Assembly: GCA_027592785.1 (NCBI GenBank) | Contig: JAQCLD010000010.1 | Coordinates: forward strand, 1 to 63,312 | DNA: 63,312 nt | Source: Acidobacteriota bacterium | GTDB lineage: Bacteria > Acidobacteriota > Terriglobia > Bryobacterales > UBA6623 | Direction: 5' to 3' | Shown here: piece after piece, positions 55,796 through 63,312 of the stretch | Layout of the letters: each line of letters begins with the position of its first letter | How positions within the stretch are numbered: position 1 is the first letter of the stretch | The notes under the pieces: model-generated | Database searches by the model: none | Told to the model about the DNA's origin: nothing | Seen by the model: the letters and a program-made list of their open reading frames with translations, nothing else | Translations under genes and position numbers: made by a program

Positions 55796-56208
55796 TCGGC
55801 GTCGCCACAGCCGGGGCGATCTACGCTATTTACGATTCCTCAGACGCCCATCACTTCGACTTCGTGCGGCTGTTTCAACGCTCGGACCTGTCTATCCTGG
55901 TGCCCGACTTCGTCTTGCCGGAGACGGATTTCCTGATCCGCCGGCATCTGGGAGCGTCCGCGCAGGCTGATTTCTTGCAGGGATTGGCCGCAGGATTCTT
56001 CACCGTGGAACCCACGACCGCGACGGACTGGACGCAAGCCGCGCGACTCATCCGCGAGAACTCGACGCTCCGTTTGGGTTTGACCGAAGCCACCGTAGTC
56101 GCCGCCGCCGAGAGGTTGAATGCTCAGGCGTTGCTGACGGCGGATGGCAAACGCTTCCGCCCCATCCGTACCGCCAAACGCTTAACGCTTTGGCCAGCCG
56201 ACCTGTAG
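55792..56208 (+). CDS. PIN-domain toxin (VapC-like)
   Basis: A 138-aa PIN-domain protein starting at TTG 55792, overlapping the antitoxin stop, with AGGAG about 9 nt upstream. VapC toxins are Mg2+-dependent RNases. The usual first acidic residue (VDTSALL) is missing: the segment reads GVATAGAIYA, with Ala or Thr at that place. Later acidic residues are Glu44, Glu99 (where Asp is usual) and Asp118 (LTADGKRF). It is paired with the RHH antitoxin. Activity may be reduced. Confidence 0.8.
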   Translation: MIGVATAGAIYAIYDSSDAHHFDFVRLFQRSDLSILVPDFVLPETDFLIRRHLGASAQADFLQGLAAGFFTVEPTTATDWTQAARLIRENSTLRLGLTEATVVAAAERLNAQALLTADGKRFRPIRTAKRLTLWPADL

Positions 56209-56231
56209 CCCATCCACGAACGCTCGCTGAC

Positions 56232-57665
56232 CTAAGCCAGAATCTCCGGCACCACCTTCCCATGCACATCGGTCAGCCGGAAATCGCGTCCGGCATAGCG
56301 GTAGGTGAACTCCTGGTGATTGAAACCGAGAAGCTGCAGCAACGTCGCATGCAAATCGTGCACATGGACCTTGTTCTCGGCCGCCGCGAAGCCGAACTCA
56401 TCCGTCGAGCCGTGAACGATGCCCTTCTTTAGCCCCGCACCCGCCAGCCACATGCTGAATCCATATGAGTTATGGTCACGACCGTTCACCATCCCCGAGT
56501 TGGCCCCCAGGTCGGGCAGCTCCACCGTCGGTGTTCGCCCAAACTCGCCGCCCCAGATGACCAGCGTGTCTTCCAACATGCCGCGTTGCTTCAGGTCCTT
56601 GAGCAACGCAGCGATAGGTTGATCGCACTCACGCGCCAGGCGTCCATGGTTAGTGCGGATATCGTCGTGGCTATCCCACGGTTGTCCGGAGCCGTGCCAG
56701 ACCTGCACAAATCGCACACCCTTTTCTAATAGCCGCCGGGCAATCATCATCTGCCGCGCCTGCACGCCCTCGCCGTACATCTCGTGGATGTGCGCTGGCT
56801 CCTTCGACAGATCGAACGCATCGTCGGCTTCCATCTGCATCCGATACGCCAGCTCAAACGATTGAACGCGCGCTTCGAGCAAGCCGTCGTTCTGACGCTC
56901 TTCCTGATAGCCGCGGTTCAGCTCAGCGAGCAAATCAAGTTGCTTGCGCTGCGCGGCCGACGACGTAACGTTATTGCGGATGTTCTCGATCAACTTGTCG
57001 ATCTGCGTCTCGCGCGTGTCAATCTGCGTCGCCTGGTAAGCGCCGGGCAAGAAAGCCGAACGCCAATTCTGATTCCCCTGCGTCGGCAGACCGTCCGGAC
57101 ACAATACGATGAAGCCCGGCAGGTTCTGATTCTCCGAGCCAAGCCCGTAAGTCACCCACGATCCGAAGCTGGGCCGTATCTGACGCACATCGCCGCAGTT
57201 CATCATCATCAGCGACGGCTCATGATTGGGAATATCGGTCTGCATCGAGCGGATCACGCACAAGTCATCCACGCATTCGCCGACATTCGAAAAGATCTCG
57301 CTGACTTCGATGCCGCTTTGTCCAAACCTCTTGAACTCAAACGGCGAACCGAATGCCGAGCCCGTGCGCCTCTCCGTCTTGAGCGTGATCGGAATCGGCT
57401 TGCCCGAGTACTTCGTCAGCGACGGCTTGGGATCGAAGGTGTCGACCTGCGACACCCCGCCGTTCATGAACAAGTGGATGACCCGCTTGGCCTTGGCAAA
57501 CTGCGGCGGTAGCTTCGACGCCAGCGGATTGACGTCGCCGTCCAACGGCGCTGCCTGTAAATCGCCGCTGTCCGAGAGCAACGCCTGCAAGGCCGCCGCC
57601 CCCATCCCCATGCCGCAGCGGGTGAGCATTTCGCGACGGGTCGCAAATAGATGTCCGTACTTCAT
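56232..57665 (-). CDS. DUF1501-domain protein (Tat-exported, sulfatase-like fold)
   Basis: A 477-aa DUF1501 protein. Near the N-terminus, TRREMLTRCGMGMGAAALQALL is a Tat-type signal (twin Arg then hydrophobic helix). The core shows RVIHLFMNGGVSQVDTFDPKP, the family opening, and VIWGGEFGRTPTVE and GRDHNSYGFSMWLAGAG at the C-terminus, which are alkaline-phosphatase/sulfatase-like. The family is abundant in Planctomycetes, Verrucomicrobia and Acidobacteria and is nearly always next to DUF1549/DUF1553 genes, as here (12 nt after it). No enzymatic role is proven. Confidence 0.9.
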   Translation of the reverse strand: MKYGHLFATRREMLTRCGMGMGAAALQALLSDSGDLQAAPLDGDVNPLASKLPPQFAKAKRVIHLFMNGGVSQVDTFDPKPSLTKYSGKPIPITLKTERRTGSAFGSPFEFKRFGQSGIEVSEIFSNVGECVDDLCVIRSMQTDIPNHEPSLMMMNCGDVRQIRPSFGSWVTYGLGSENQNLPGFIVLCPDGLPTQGNQNWRSAFLPGAYQATQIDTRETQIDKLIENIRNNVTSSAAQRKQLDLLAELNRGYQEERQNDGLLEARVQSFELAYRMQMEADDAFDLSKEPAHIHEMYGEGVQARQMMIARRLLEKGVRFVQVWHGSGQPWDSHDDIRTNHGRLARECDQPIAALLKDLKQRGMLEDTLVIWGGEFGRTPTVELPDLGANSGMVNGRDHNSYGFSMWLAGAGLKKGIVHGSTDEFGFAAAENKVHVHDLHATLLQLLGFNHQEFTYRYAGRDFRLTDVHGKVVPEILA

Positions 57666-57677
57666 GGCCGTCTTCCT

Positions 57678-60600
57678 CTAGTCGACAAACGCGAACTCAT
57701 TGGTTTCGAACAACACCTGCGCGTAACGCTCCCACACGCTCAGAGGCTGCGCCGCCGGTCCGCCAAAATCGCTCTTGGAGTTCCAAATCTGCTCGCCCGA
57801 CTTCACAATCGGCGACCAGGTGAACCTGTCATTCTCAGGATCGACTCGCGCATCAACGATGAATGAGATGGTGTCGCCTTTCTCCACTGCGATGCCGCTG
57901 AGTTGCGTCTCCGCGCTCGAACCGTTCACCGACCAAGATGCAAGTTCCCCATGTCGGCTCGACACAATGCGCCCGCGAACGCCGTCGCCGTACGGAACGG
58001 CTGGCTGCCCGTGGCGCAGTGTGCCTTCGATGCCGATCTTGCCGGCAACAGGGCTGACCCAACGCCGCACCACCGTTTGGCTGGCGAGTTCGCCCGGCTC
58101 ACCGCCCGTGGCCCACAGCGCCGCCTTGCCGAAGCTCCCAGCCGGCAGCACCGCACCACCTTGCCACCGCTCGGCGCTGTAAACCGCGAACGGTTGGAAC
58201 GCGACCGACCCGCTCTCCGTGCGATATTCGCCAATGCCGTACTGCCATGGCGACGGCTCGGGCGCCGCCAGCTCTTCAGTCCCGCCCGGTTGCGAGACAA
58301 ACTGCAGGCCCGCTTGCAATTCCCGCTCTTGCGGCGCCCGTCCATAGATAAAGCGGTAAAGCTGCTCGATCTTGGCCGAGTCCGTCGAAGCCGCAACCAC
58401 CTCCGCCCGCGCCGCCACGAATCGCGCCTGCTCGGCCACAAACGGACTGTTCAAGAAGAACAACGCCTGTTGCGGAACCGTTGTGACAAAGCGCATCGGC
58501 GCATGCTGATCCGGCGACGCAAAATCGAATGCGCTCAGAATCGATGGGATCCGTCCGCGCTCGATAAAGCCGTAAACCGACCGCCGCGGCACAGACGGCA
58601 GCGCCGTCAGCGAGAACGGCAACCCTCCAGCGGTCAAGTCAAGACGGCCTGCCGCTGCCAGCATCGAATCGCGCACGCTTTCAATCTCCAGCCGCTGCCG
58701 ATTCATGCGCCACAGCAGTTGATTCTCGGGGTCCAACTGACGCGCGGCCTCGTTGTCTGCGCTCGCTTGCCGGTAGGTCGCTGAAGTCATGATCAGCCGA
58801 TGTAGCTTCTTCAACGACCAGCCATCCTCGACGAACTTCACCGCCAAGTAATCCAGCAGTTGCGGATGCGTCGGCAGATCGCCGCGGAAGCCGAAGTCGC
58901 TCGGCGTTCGCACCAGCCCAAATCCAAAATGGTGCATCCAAGCACGGTTGACGATCACTCGCGCCGTCAACGGATTCTCCGGACTAATAATCGCTTCGGC
59001 CAATTCCAAACGTCCTGTCCCCTCTTGGAACGGTTCCTTTTCACTGCCGCCCAGAGCGGATAGGAAATGCGGCGGCGCCAGTTCACCAGGGTTATTCGGA
59101 TTGCCGCGTAGAAATACATGCACCGGCTCGGGGTGAGGAACATCCTCGATCGCCATCGCTCGCGCCGGCGCGCCGTCATAAGCCGACTGCGCCAGCATCG
59201 TGTTGTAACGAACGCGGATCGCCCGCGTGTTATTGCTGTCCCCCTCGGTGTAGATCAGTTCGAATTCATCCAGCGGCACATCCGCCGGCGAAGTCGCACC
59301 GCGAAGAACCGCGCGAAGCTGCTCGCTGGCCGTATCGTTGAACGGCGCCGCCTGGTCGTGACTCTTCAACACAGCGGCGTAATTGTCCGCAAGCTCTCGC
59401 AGAGACGCTGCAGGCTTCGTCGCAACCTCGGAATCCACCAGCGAGTTGCCCTGAACGCGCTCGCGCACCGCGGGCCATTGCGCCGCAAACTCCCCTTCAG
59501 GGATGGCTGCTGCCGCATGCCACAGACGGAAAACCGGTTCATTCGACTCATGCGATTCGGCCAGGTATTCTTGCCAGCGCCCCAGGACGTGCAAGTTCAA
59601 CTGCCGGTCGCGCACCAGCTCTTCGATCCCCGGATTACTCAGTCCCTCGGCATCGTTCGACGCGACAAGATAATCGGCCGTCTGCGTCTTAAAGAAACCC
59701 ACCATCTCCGCATGCCGCCGCGCACGGTATTCGTCATCGGCTTGCTTTATGCGCGATAGCCGTTCCTGATAGACCCGCTGACGCGCCGAAGGCTTGCCCG
59801 GCTTGCCCAGCAAGGGCAGCTCCTCGGGCTGGCGGATATTCGAAAAGATCGAGTACAGCGAGTAGTAATCCTTCGTCGGAATCGGATCGTACTTGTGGTC
59901 GTGGCAGCGCGCGCAGGCGACCGTGAAGCCCATCAAGCCGCGCATCGTTGCGTCGATGCGGTCATCGACCGTCTCGGGATAACTCTTCGGGAAGTCGCGC
60001 CCCAACCGCAAGAAACCTAGCGCCGCAAGGTTCCTCGAGTCAGCGCCTTGCAAGCGGTCTGCGGCGAGTTGATACAGCACGAACTGGTCGTAGGGCATGT
60101 CCTCGTTCAGCGCGCGGATTACCCAGTCGCGATACGTGTAAGACCAAGCGAAGCGCTGTCCCGCGTTCACCGAGTCGTTCACTGAATCCGCATAACGCGC
60201 AACGTCCAACCAGTGGCGCCCCCAGCGCTCGCCGTAACGCTGCGAGGCCAGCAGACGATCCACCAGATTCTCGTAAGCCCGCGGCGACGCATCGCCCACA
60301 AACTGTTCAATCTCTTCAGCCGTCGGCGGCAAGCCGGTCACGTCGAACGATGCCCGCCGGATCAGCGTCTCCTTGCTCGCTTCGTCCGCGGGTTTCAGGC
60401 CCTCCTTATCCAGGCGGCTCAGGATGAAGCGGTCGATATCGTTGCGCGCCCAGCTCGCATCCCGCACCTGGGGCAGCTCGCTCATTTGCGGCTTCTTCAG
60501 CGACCACAACTCCGGTTTCGCTTTAGCCTCAGCTGGACGCTCAGCGGGCAACGGCGCGCCGGCACGAATCCAAGCCTCAAACTCGGCGACCGTTTCAGCG

Positions 60601-60884
60601 GGCAACGCTTTGCCCGGCGGCATCTTAAGCTTGTCGTCTTGGTAGCGGATCGCTCGCATCAGCAAGCTGCCATCAGGATCACCCGCTTTGACAACCTTCC
60701 CGATGCCCGCCGCCGAGTCGAGCAGCAACCCGCCCTGCGGCACGGGAGTCGCCGCACTGTGGCAGGCATAACACTGCGCCGCAAGAGTCGGCCGAATCGC
60801 CTTCTCGAATTGATCCAGCGCCGCATCCTGAGCGGCAGCGGCAATCGCCAACGCCGCCATAGCACCTGCTAACCGGAAGAACAT
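57678..60884 (-). CDS. Large PSCyt1-DUF1549-DUF1553 secreted c-type cytochrome protein
   Basis: A 1068-aa exported protein. The signal peptide (about 1-19) is followed by a PSCyt1 haem domain with a CYACH site. DUF1549 (about 150-360) includes FDVTGLPPTAEEIEQFV and a second CxxCH-type site CARCHDH. DUF1553 covers roughly 600-850 (PLTARVIVNRAWMHHFGFGLV, LIMTSATYRQAS). The C-terminal 200 residues are a beta-sandwich-like domain. It probably binds haem in the periplasm and works with the DUF1501 protein encoded just downstream; substrate and reaction are unknown. Confidence 0.9.
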   Translation of the reverse strand: MFFRLAGAMAALAIAAAAQDAALDQFEKAIRPTLAAQCYACHSAATPVPQGGLLLDSAAGIGKVVKAGDPDGSLLMRAIRYQDDKLKMPPGKALPAETVAEFEAWIRAGAPLPAERPAEAKAKPELWSLKKPQMSELPQVRDASWARNDIDRFILSRLDKEGLKPADEASKETLIRRASFDVTGLPPTAEEIEQFVGDASPRAYENLVDRLLASQRYGERWGRHWLDVARYADSVNDSVNAGQRFAWSYTYRDWVIRALNEDMPYDQFVLYQLAADRLQGADSRNLAALGFLRLGRDFPKSYPETVDDRIDATMRGLMGFTVACARCHDHKYDPIPTKDYYSLYSIFSNIRQPEELPLLGKPGKPSARQRVYQERLSRIKQADDEYRARRHAEMVGFFKTQTADYLVASNDAEGLSNPGIEELVRDRQLNLHVLGRWQEYLAESHESNEPVFRLWHAAAAIPEGEFAAQWPAVRERVQGNSLVDSEVATKPAASLRELADNYAAVLKSHDQAAPFNDTASEQLRAVLRGATSPADVPLDEFELIYTEGDSNNTRAIRVRYNTMLAQSAYDGAPARAMAIEDVPHPEPVHVFLRGNPNNPGELAPPHFLSALGGSEKEPFQEGTGRLELAEAIISPENPLTARVIVNRAWMHHFGFGLVRTPSDFGFRGDLPTHPQLLDYLAVKFVEDGWSLKKLHRLIMTSATYRQASADNEAARQLDPENQLLWRMNRQRLEIESVRDSMLAAAGRLDLTAGGLPFSLTALPSVPRRSVYGFIERGRIPSILSAFDFASPDQHAPMRFVTTVPQQALFFLNSPFVAEQARFVAARAEVVAASTDSAKIEQLYRFIYGRAPQERELQAGLQFVSQPGGTEELAAPEPSPWQYGIGEYRTESGSVAFQPFAVYSAERWQGGAVLPAGSFGKAALWATGGEPGELASQTVVRRWVSPVAGKIGIEGTLRHGQPAVPYGDGVRGRIVSSRHGELASWSVNGSSAETQLSGIAVEKGDTISFIVDARVDPENDRFTWSPIVKSGEQIWNSKSDFGGPAAQPLSVWERYAQVLFETNEFAFVD

Positions 60885-60945
60885 GGAATCCCCCTAAGCC
60901 AACGCCGGAGGCTCCACTCGGACTCCAGCTAGGGGCCAGTATAGA

Positions 60946-60958
60946 CCCGCAATGCGGG
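60946..60958. repeat. Inverted repeat upstream of the DUF1553 gene
   Basis: CCCGCA-A-TGCGGG lies in the 80-bp gap upstream of the minus-strand DUF1553 gene. On the minus strand it falls between TTGAAC and TATACT (about 19 bp apart), so it could be an operator in a weak promoter, or a terminator remnant of the preceding permease gene. Confidence 0.3.
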
Positions 60959-60964
60959 AATCGT

Positions 60965-62659
60965 TCAACTCAATCGCAGCGGCTCGATGAACGGATCCGT
61001 ATCTTCAAAGCGAAGTTCCGAAGCCGGCGACCTGGCATAGCGCAGCAGCAGAGGCAACAGCAACAGCAAGCCGGCGCTGTCCCAAGGGTGCGCAAAGGCG
61101 CGCTCCTCCATCGAAGCGAACCACGAGCTGTAAAGGAACATACCGATGATCAAAGAGGTCCAAAGAATGATGACGTGGGCGCGTCCTGCAAGATAGCGGC
61201 AAGTGAAAGGAATCTTCGACAGCCGCCACATCACCGCTTCGCTCGTAAAGCAACACGCCAGCAAGAAGACCGGCAGCCGAACCAGCGCCGCGTAAGGCGA
61301 AACGAAAACGTACGCCGTAGCGCTGGAGATCACCGCGAGCGGCAACGGCGCCGCCGTCCACAGCGCCTTGCGAACGCCTTCTAGATAGCGCCCTGGGGTC
61401 GGCTGTAAGTTGAAGCGAAACGCCCAGTTGGCCGTCAGGTCCGCCGGTATCGAGAACGCATTGCGCATCCCGGCGACTACTAGAAACAGCACGATGTAGG
61501 GCTGCTGCAGAAGCACATCCGCCATGTCGCCCCGGTTGGATGCAGTCCATAACTGTGAGAACACGCCGCCGCAACCCGCCGCCAGGTAGCCCCCCACATA
61601 CAGTCGATGAGGACCGCTGCGGACGAGCATACGCAGCGTGAAGAAAAACGTCGCGTACTGCAGCGAGTCGCGAAGCCACCAACGCCGCAACAGGCTCCGC
61701 GCGACAGCCCCCAGCCGAGCCTCCCGATTCTTGCTGACGGCGGGGCCTTCCAACGAGTGCGCAACGAAGCGCCGGTAAGTCAGCAGATAAGCGCCGACGA
61801 ACAAGCAGACGGCGCTGGCAAGACTGAACAACGCCTTCAGCGCCAGCGGTTCGAAGAGTTCGACATTCCGCCCGGCGGCCCACTCCCCGAAGGCCGCAAA
61901 CCAAGCGGGCGGCAACACCCAAAGCCAATTGGATGACCCTACGAGTTCGGCAACAGTCGAGCTGCCTGCAAGTAGATGACTTCTAAGCACCGGGATAGCG
62001 ACGATGAACAAGATCAGCGAAGCGGCGAGCAAGCTCTGAAAGACGGTCGAGAAACGCTGATACCAACGCGAAGGCAGGGCCGCGATCAACATGCCTTGAA
62101 TGCATCCGACGAAGGCGAAAGCGGCGGCGGCCGAGGCGATCAGGCAAAGCCAGTGTCCGAAAGTGAAAACCAAGCCTGCGCTCAAGCTCGCTCGATACGG
62201 AACCATCGCCAGAGGAAAGAACAACGCCGCGAATCCGTTGACGAGCAGGAAGAACAACCCCAAGAACCGCACGAGGGCGCGGGCCTGTGCTCCAAACAGT
62301 TCGGCGATCGAGACGGGCTGTGGACCGAGGATGGCGTAGTCGCGCCGTTCGGGATAGAAACGTTCCCACTGCAACGTCGCGACCAGAGCGAGCACGCCCA
62401 TCTGAAATGAGAGCCAGAAGAAGCGGTCGCCGAAGGTCTCAAAAGCGCGGACGTACTCAGGAGCTTGACCGAGCTGAACGTAGTACTTGGGAACCCAGTG
62501 CAGCATGAGCAAGCCGGGAAAGGCCAGCATAGCCATCACGTTGGCCGCGTCGAGCTGTGGGTCATCTTCCGAAGCGATGAGGTCGTTGTAGAAGAATCGC
62601 TCGAAGAAGAGTTCCGTGAGCCGCGCCAGCCGTGGGTCTTTTGGTTTCAGCCAACTCAT
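60965..62659 (-). CDS. ABC transporter permease-like multi-pass membrane protein
   Basis: A 564-aa membrane protein with about ten to twelve hydrophobic segments spread over the length (for example LVRFLGLFFLLVNGFAALFFPL and VLFLVVAGMRNAFSIP). The start at 62659 overlaps the stop of an ABC ATPase gene by 4 nt, so it is almost certainly the permease of that transporter. It does not show the standard ABC-2 signature clearly, and I do not recognise a substrate. A mid-protein soluble loop is short. Confidence is high that it is a membrane transporter component and low for details. Confidence 0.75.
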   Translation of the reverse strand: MSWLKPKDPRLARLTELFFERFFYNDLIASEDDPQLDAANVMAMLAFPGLLMLHWVPKYYVQLGQAPEYVRAFETFGDRFFWLSFQMGVLALVATLQWERFYPERRDYAILGPQPVSIAELFGAQARALVRFLGLFFLLVNGFAALFFPLAMVPYRASLSAGLVFTFGHWLCLIASAAAAFAFVGCIQGMLIAALPSRWYQRFSTVFQSLLAASLILFIVAIPVLRSHLLAGSSTVAELVGSSNWLWVLPPAWFAAFGEWAAGRNVELFEPLALKALFSLASAVCLFVGAYLLTYRRFVAHSLEGPAVSKNREARLGAVARSLLRRWWLRDSLQYATFFFTLRMLVRSGPHRLYVGGYLAAGCGGVFSQLWTASNRGDMADVLLQQPYIVLFLVVAGMRNAFSIPADLTANWAFRFNLQPTPGRYLEGVRKALWTAAPLPLAVISSATAYVFVSPYAALVRLPVFLLACCFTSEAVMWRLSKIPFTCRYLAGRAHVIILWTSLIIGMFLYSSWFASMEERAFAHPWDSAGLLLLLPLLLRYARSPASELRFEDTDPFIEPLRLS

Positions 62660-63312
62660 GACGTCGCTGAGATCGCATCGACGATATCAGCTGCGATGCG
62701 GTCCGTATCGTCGTCGACGACAAGTTGAGTGAAGATGTCTTCCAGCGACGGCGAGTGCATCAAGTCGCGCAGAGCATCCACCGAATCGTGAGCCGCCACG
62801 CGGCCTTTCCGTAGGATGACCACGCGCGTACAGATCTTTTCCACCGTCTCCAGTGCGTGAGAACTGTACACGACGGCTTTGCCCGCGATGGCCAGCCGCC
62901 GCACCAGGTCCCGGAAGATGAGCGCCGAGGTCACGTCCAACCCCGACAAGGGCTCGTCAAACAGCAGCAAGCGCGGATTGTCCAGCAGCGCCGCGGAGAT
63001 CAAGATCTTCTGCCGCATGCCTTTCGAGTAAGTCGAGATGCGGCCGCCACCGTCCGAGTCCAGCGAGAACAAGTCGAGCAGCCTGCGAATCGTCCGATCC
63101 AACTGCAGAAACGGAATCTCCCGCAAGCATCCGATCAGCTCCAAATACTCGCGCCCGCTGAGGTAGGTGTACAGTTCGGGAGCTTCGGGCACGTAGCCCA
63201 TTGAACGGCGATAGCGAGTCATGTTGCCGCCAATCGACTCGCCCTCAAAGCGTATCTCGCCTGAGAACGGCACTGCAAAACTAGACCACAAAGCGGCGGT
63301 GTGAAGGCGTCG
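62656..63312 (-). CDS. ABC transporter ATP-binding protein (5'-truncated by window edge)
   Basis: The first codons lie outside the window; the frame runs on to the edge without a start that includes Walker A. What is present begins after Walker A, around VPFSGEIRFEGESI. The Q-loop region (MGYVPEAPELYTYLSGREYLELIG), the signature TYSKGMRQKILISAALL, Walker B RLLLFDEPLSGLD and the H-loop YSSHALE follow. It fits the ABC-2 type ATPase subgroup. It is coupled to the permease gene by a 4-nt overlap. Confidence 0.88.
   Translation of the reverse strand, partial: RRLHTAALWSSFAVPFSGEIRFEGESIGGNMTRYRRSMGYVPEAPELYTYLSGREYLELIGCLREIPFLQLDRTIRRLLDLFSLDSDGGGRISTYSKGMRQKILISAALLDNPRLLLFDEPLSGLDVTSALIFRDLVRRLAIAGKAVVYSSHALETVEKICTRVVILRKGRVAAHDSVDALRDLMHSPSLEDIFTQLVVDDDTDRIAADIVDAISATS

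Overview
The window is a GC-rich, gene-dense stretch of a Gram-negative chromosome. Several features point to an Acidobacterium, probably near Bryobacterales/Solibacter. These are a secreted protein with the Solibacter-type TIGR03437 module (22883-23674), a large TonB-dependent receptor with a carboxypeptidase-regulatory N-domain, a Ser-before-His S55 (SpoIVB-like) secreted protein, a DUF1501/DUF1553-cytochrome pair, and a secreted protein with the 'LPDFVCLQ' motif. The lineage is inferred from family membership, not from a marker phylogeny. I see no rRNA, tRNA, CRISPR, IS element or prophage. No stretch longer than about 270 bp lacks a gene.

Layout. 0.1-5.5 kb: guaB, a UxaA-type dehydratase and a purD-Gfo/Idh/MocA pair. 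5.6-10 kb: mnmG-rsmG, two parS palindromes and parA-parB. 10-12 kb: a small secreted protein, ruvC and yebC on the minus strand. 12-17.6 kb: an envelope/secreted block (PBP4-type dacB, a beta-propeller protein, an S55 protein). 17.7-22 kb: an MBL-fold hydrolase, ribF, a LacD-type aldolase, a SET-domain protein and an AIM24 protein. 22-28.4 kb: an OmpR/PhoB-type response regulator, a TIGR03437 protein, a TonB-dependent receptor and a secreted beta-helix protein, closed by a strong intrinsic terminator. 28.4-39.4 kb, all minus strand: murA-murQ, a HIT protein, HU/IHF, a six-S1-domain RpsA, an AI-2E-type permease, trkH-trkA, amidase-pyrE. 39.4-45.6 kb plus strand: NDH-2, tctCBA, rsmI, aroK, ssb. 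45.7-48.8 kb: a lineage-type secreted protein, a DUF3500 protein and larE. 49-54.2 kb: dnaA, oriC, dnaN, gyrB. 54.3-63.3 kb: mscS, a small membrane protein, a VapBC-like pair, the DUF1553/DUF1501 pair and a permease/ATPase ABC pair cut by the window edge.

The window carries both the replication origin (dnaA-oriC-dnaN-gyrB) and the parABS partition locus about 42 kb away, so it is the origin-proximal part of the chromosome. The dnaA-dnaN intergenic region has clustered DnaA-box-like sites followed directly by CTA repeats and AT-rich DNA, which fits a DnaA-trio unwinding element.

The strongest candidate for something undescribed is the 22-28.4 kb locus. The response-regulator gene and the TIGR03437 gene share an identically spaced bipartite promoter motif, CAAGYTTCA-N14-AACCGTCAC (21993-22024 and 22756-22787). 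This suggests the orphan regulator autoregulates and also controls a surface module of secreted protein, TonB receptor and beta-helix protein. The substrate is unknown; phosphate-linked uptake is a guess from the PhoB-like regulator. Also notable are a PIN toxin missing its first catalytic Asp, a probable CTG start for rsmG, and an S55 protein whose Ser and His motifs are in the opposite order to SpoIVB.
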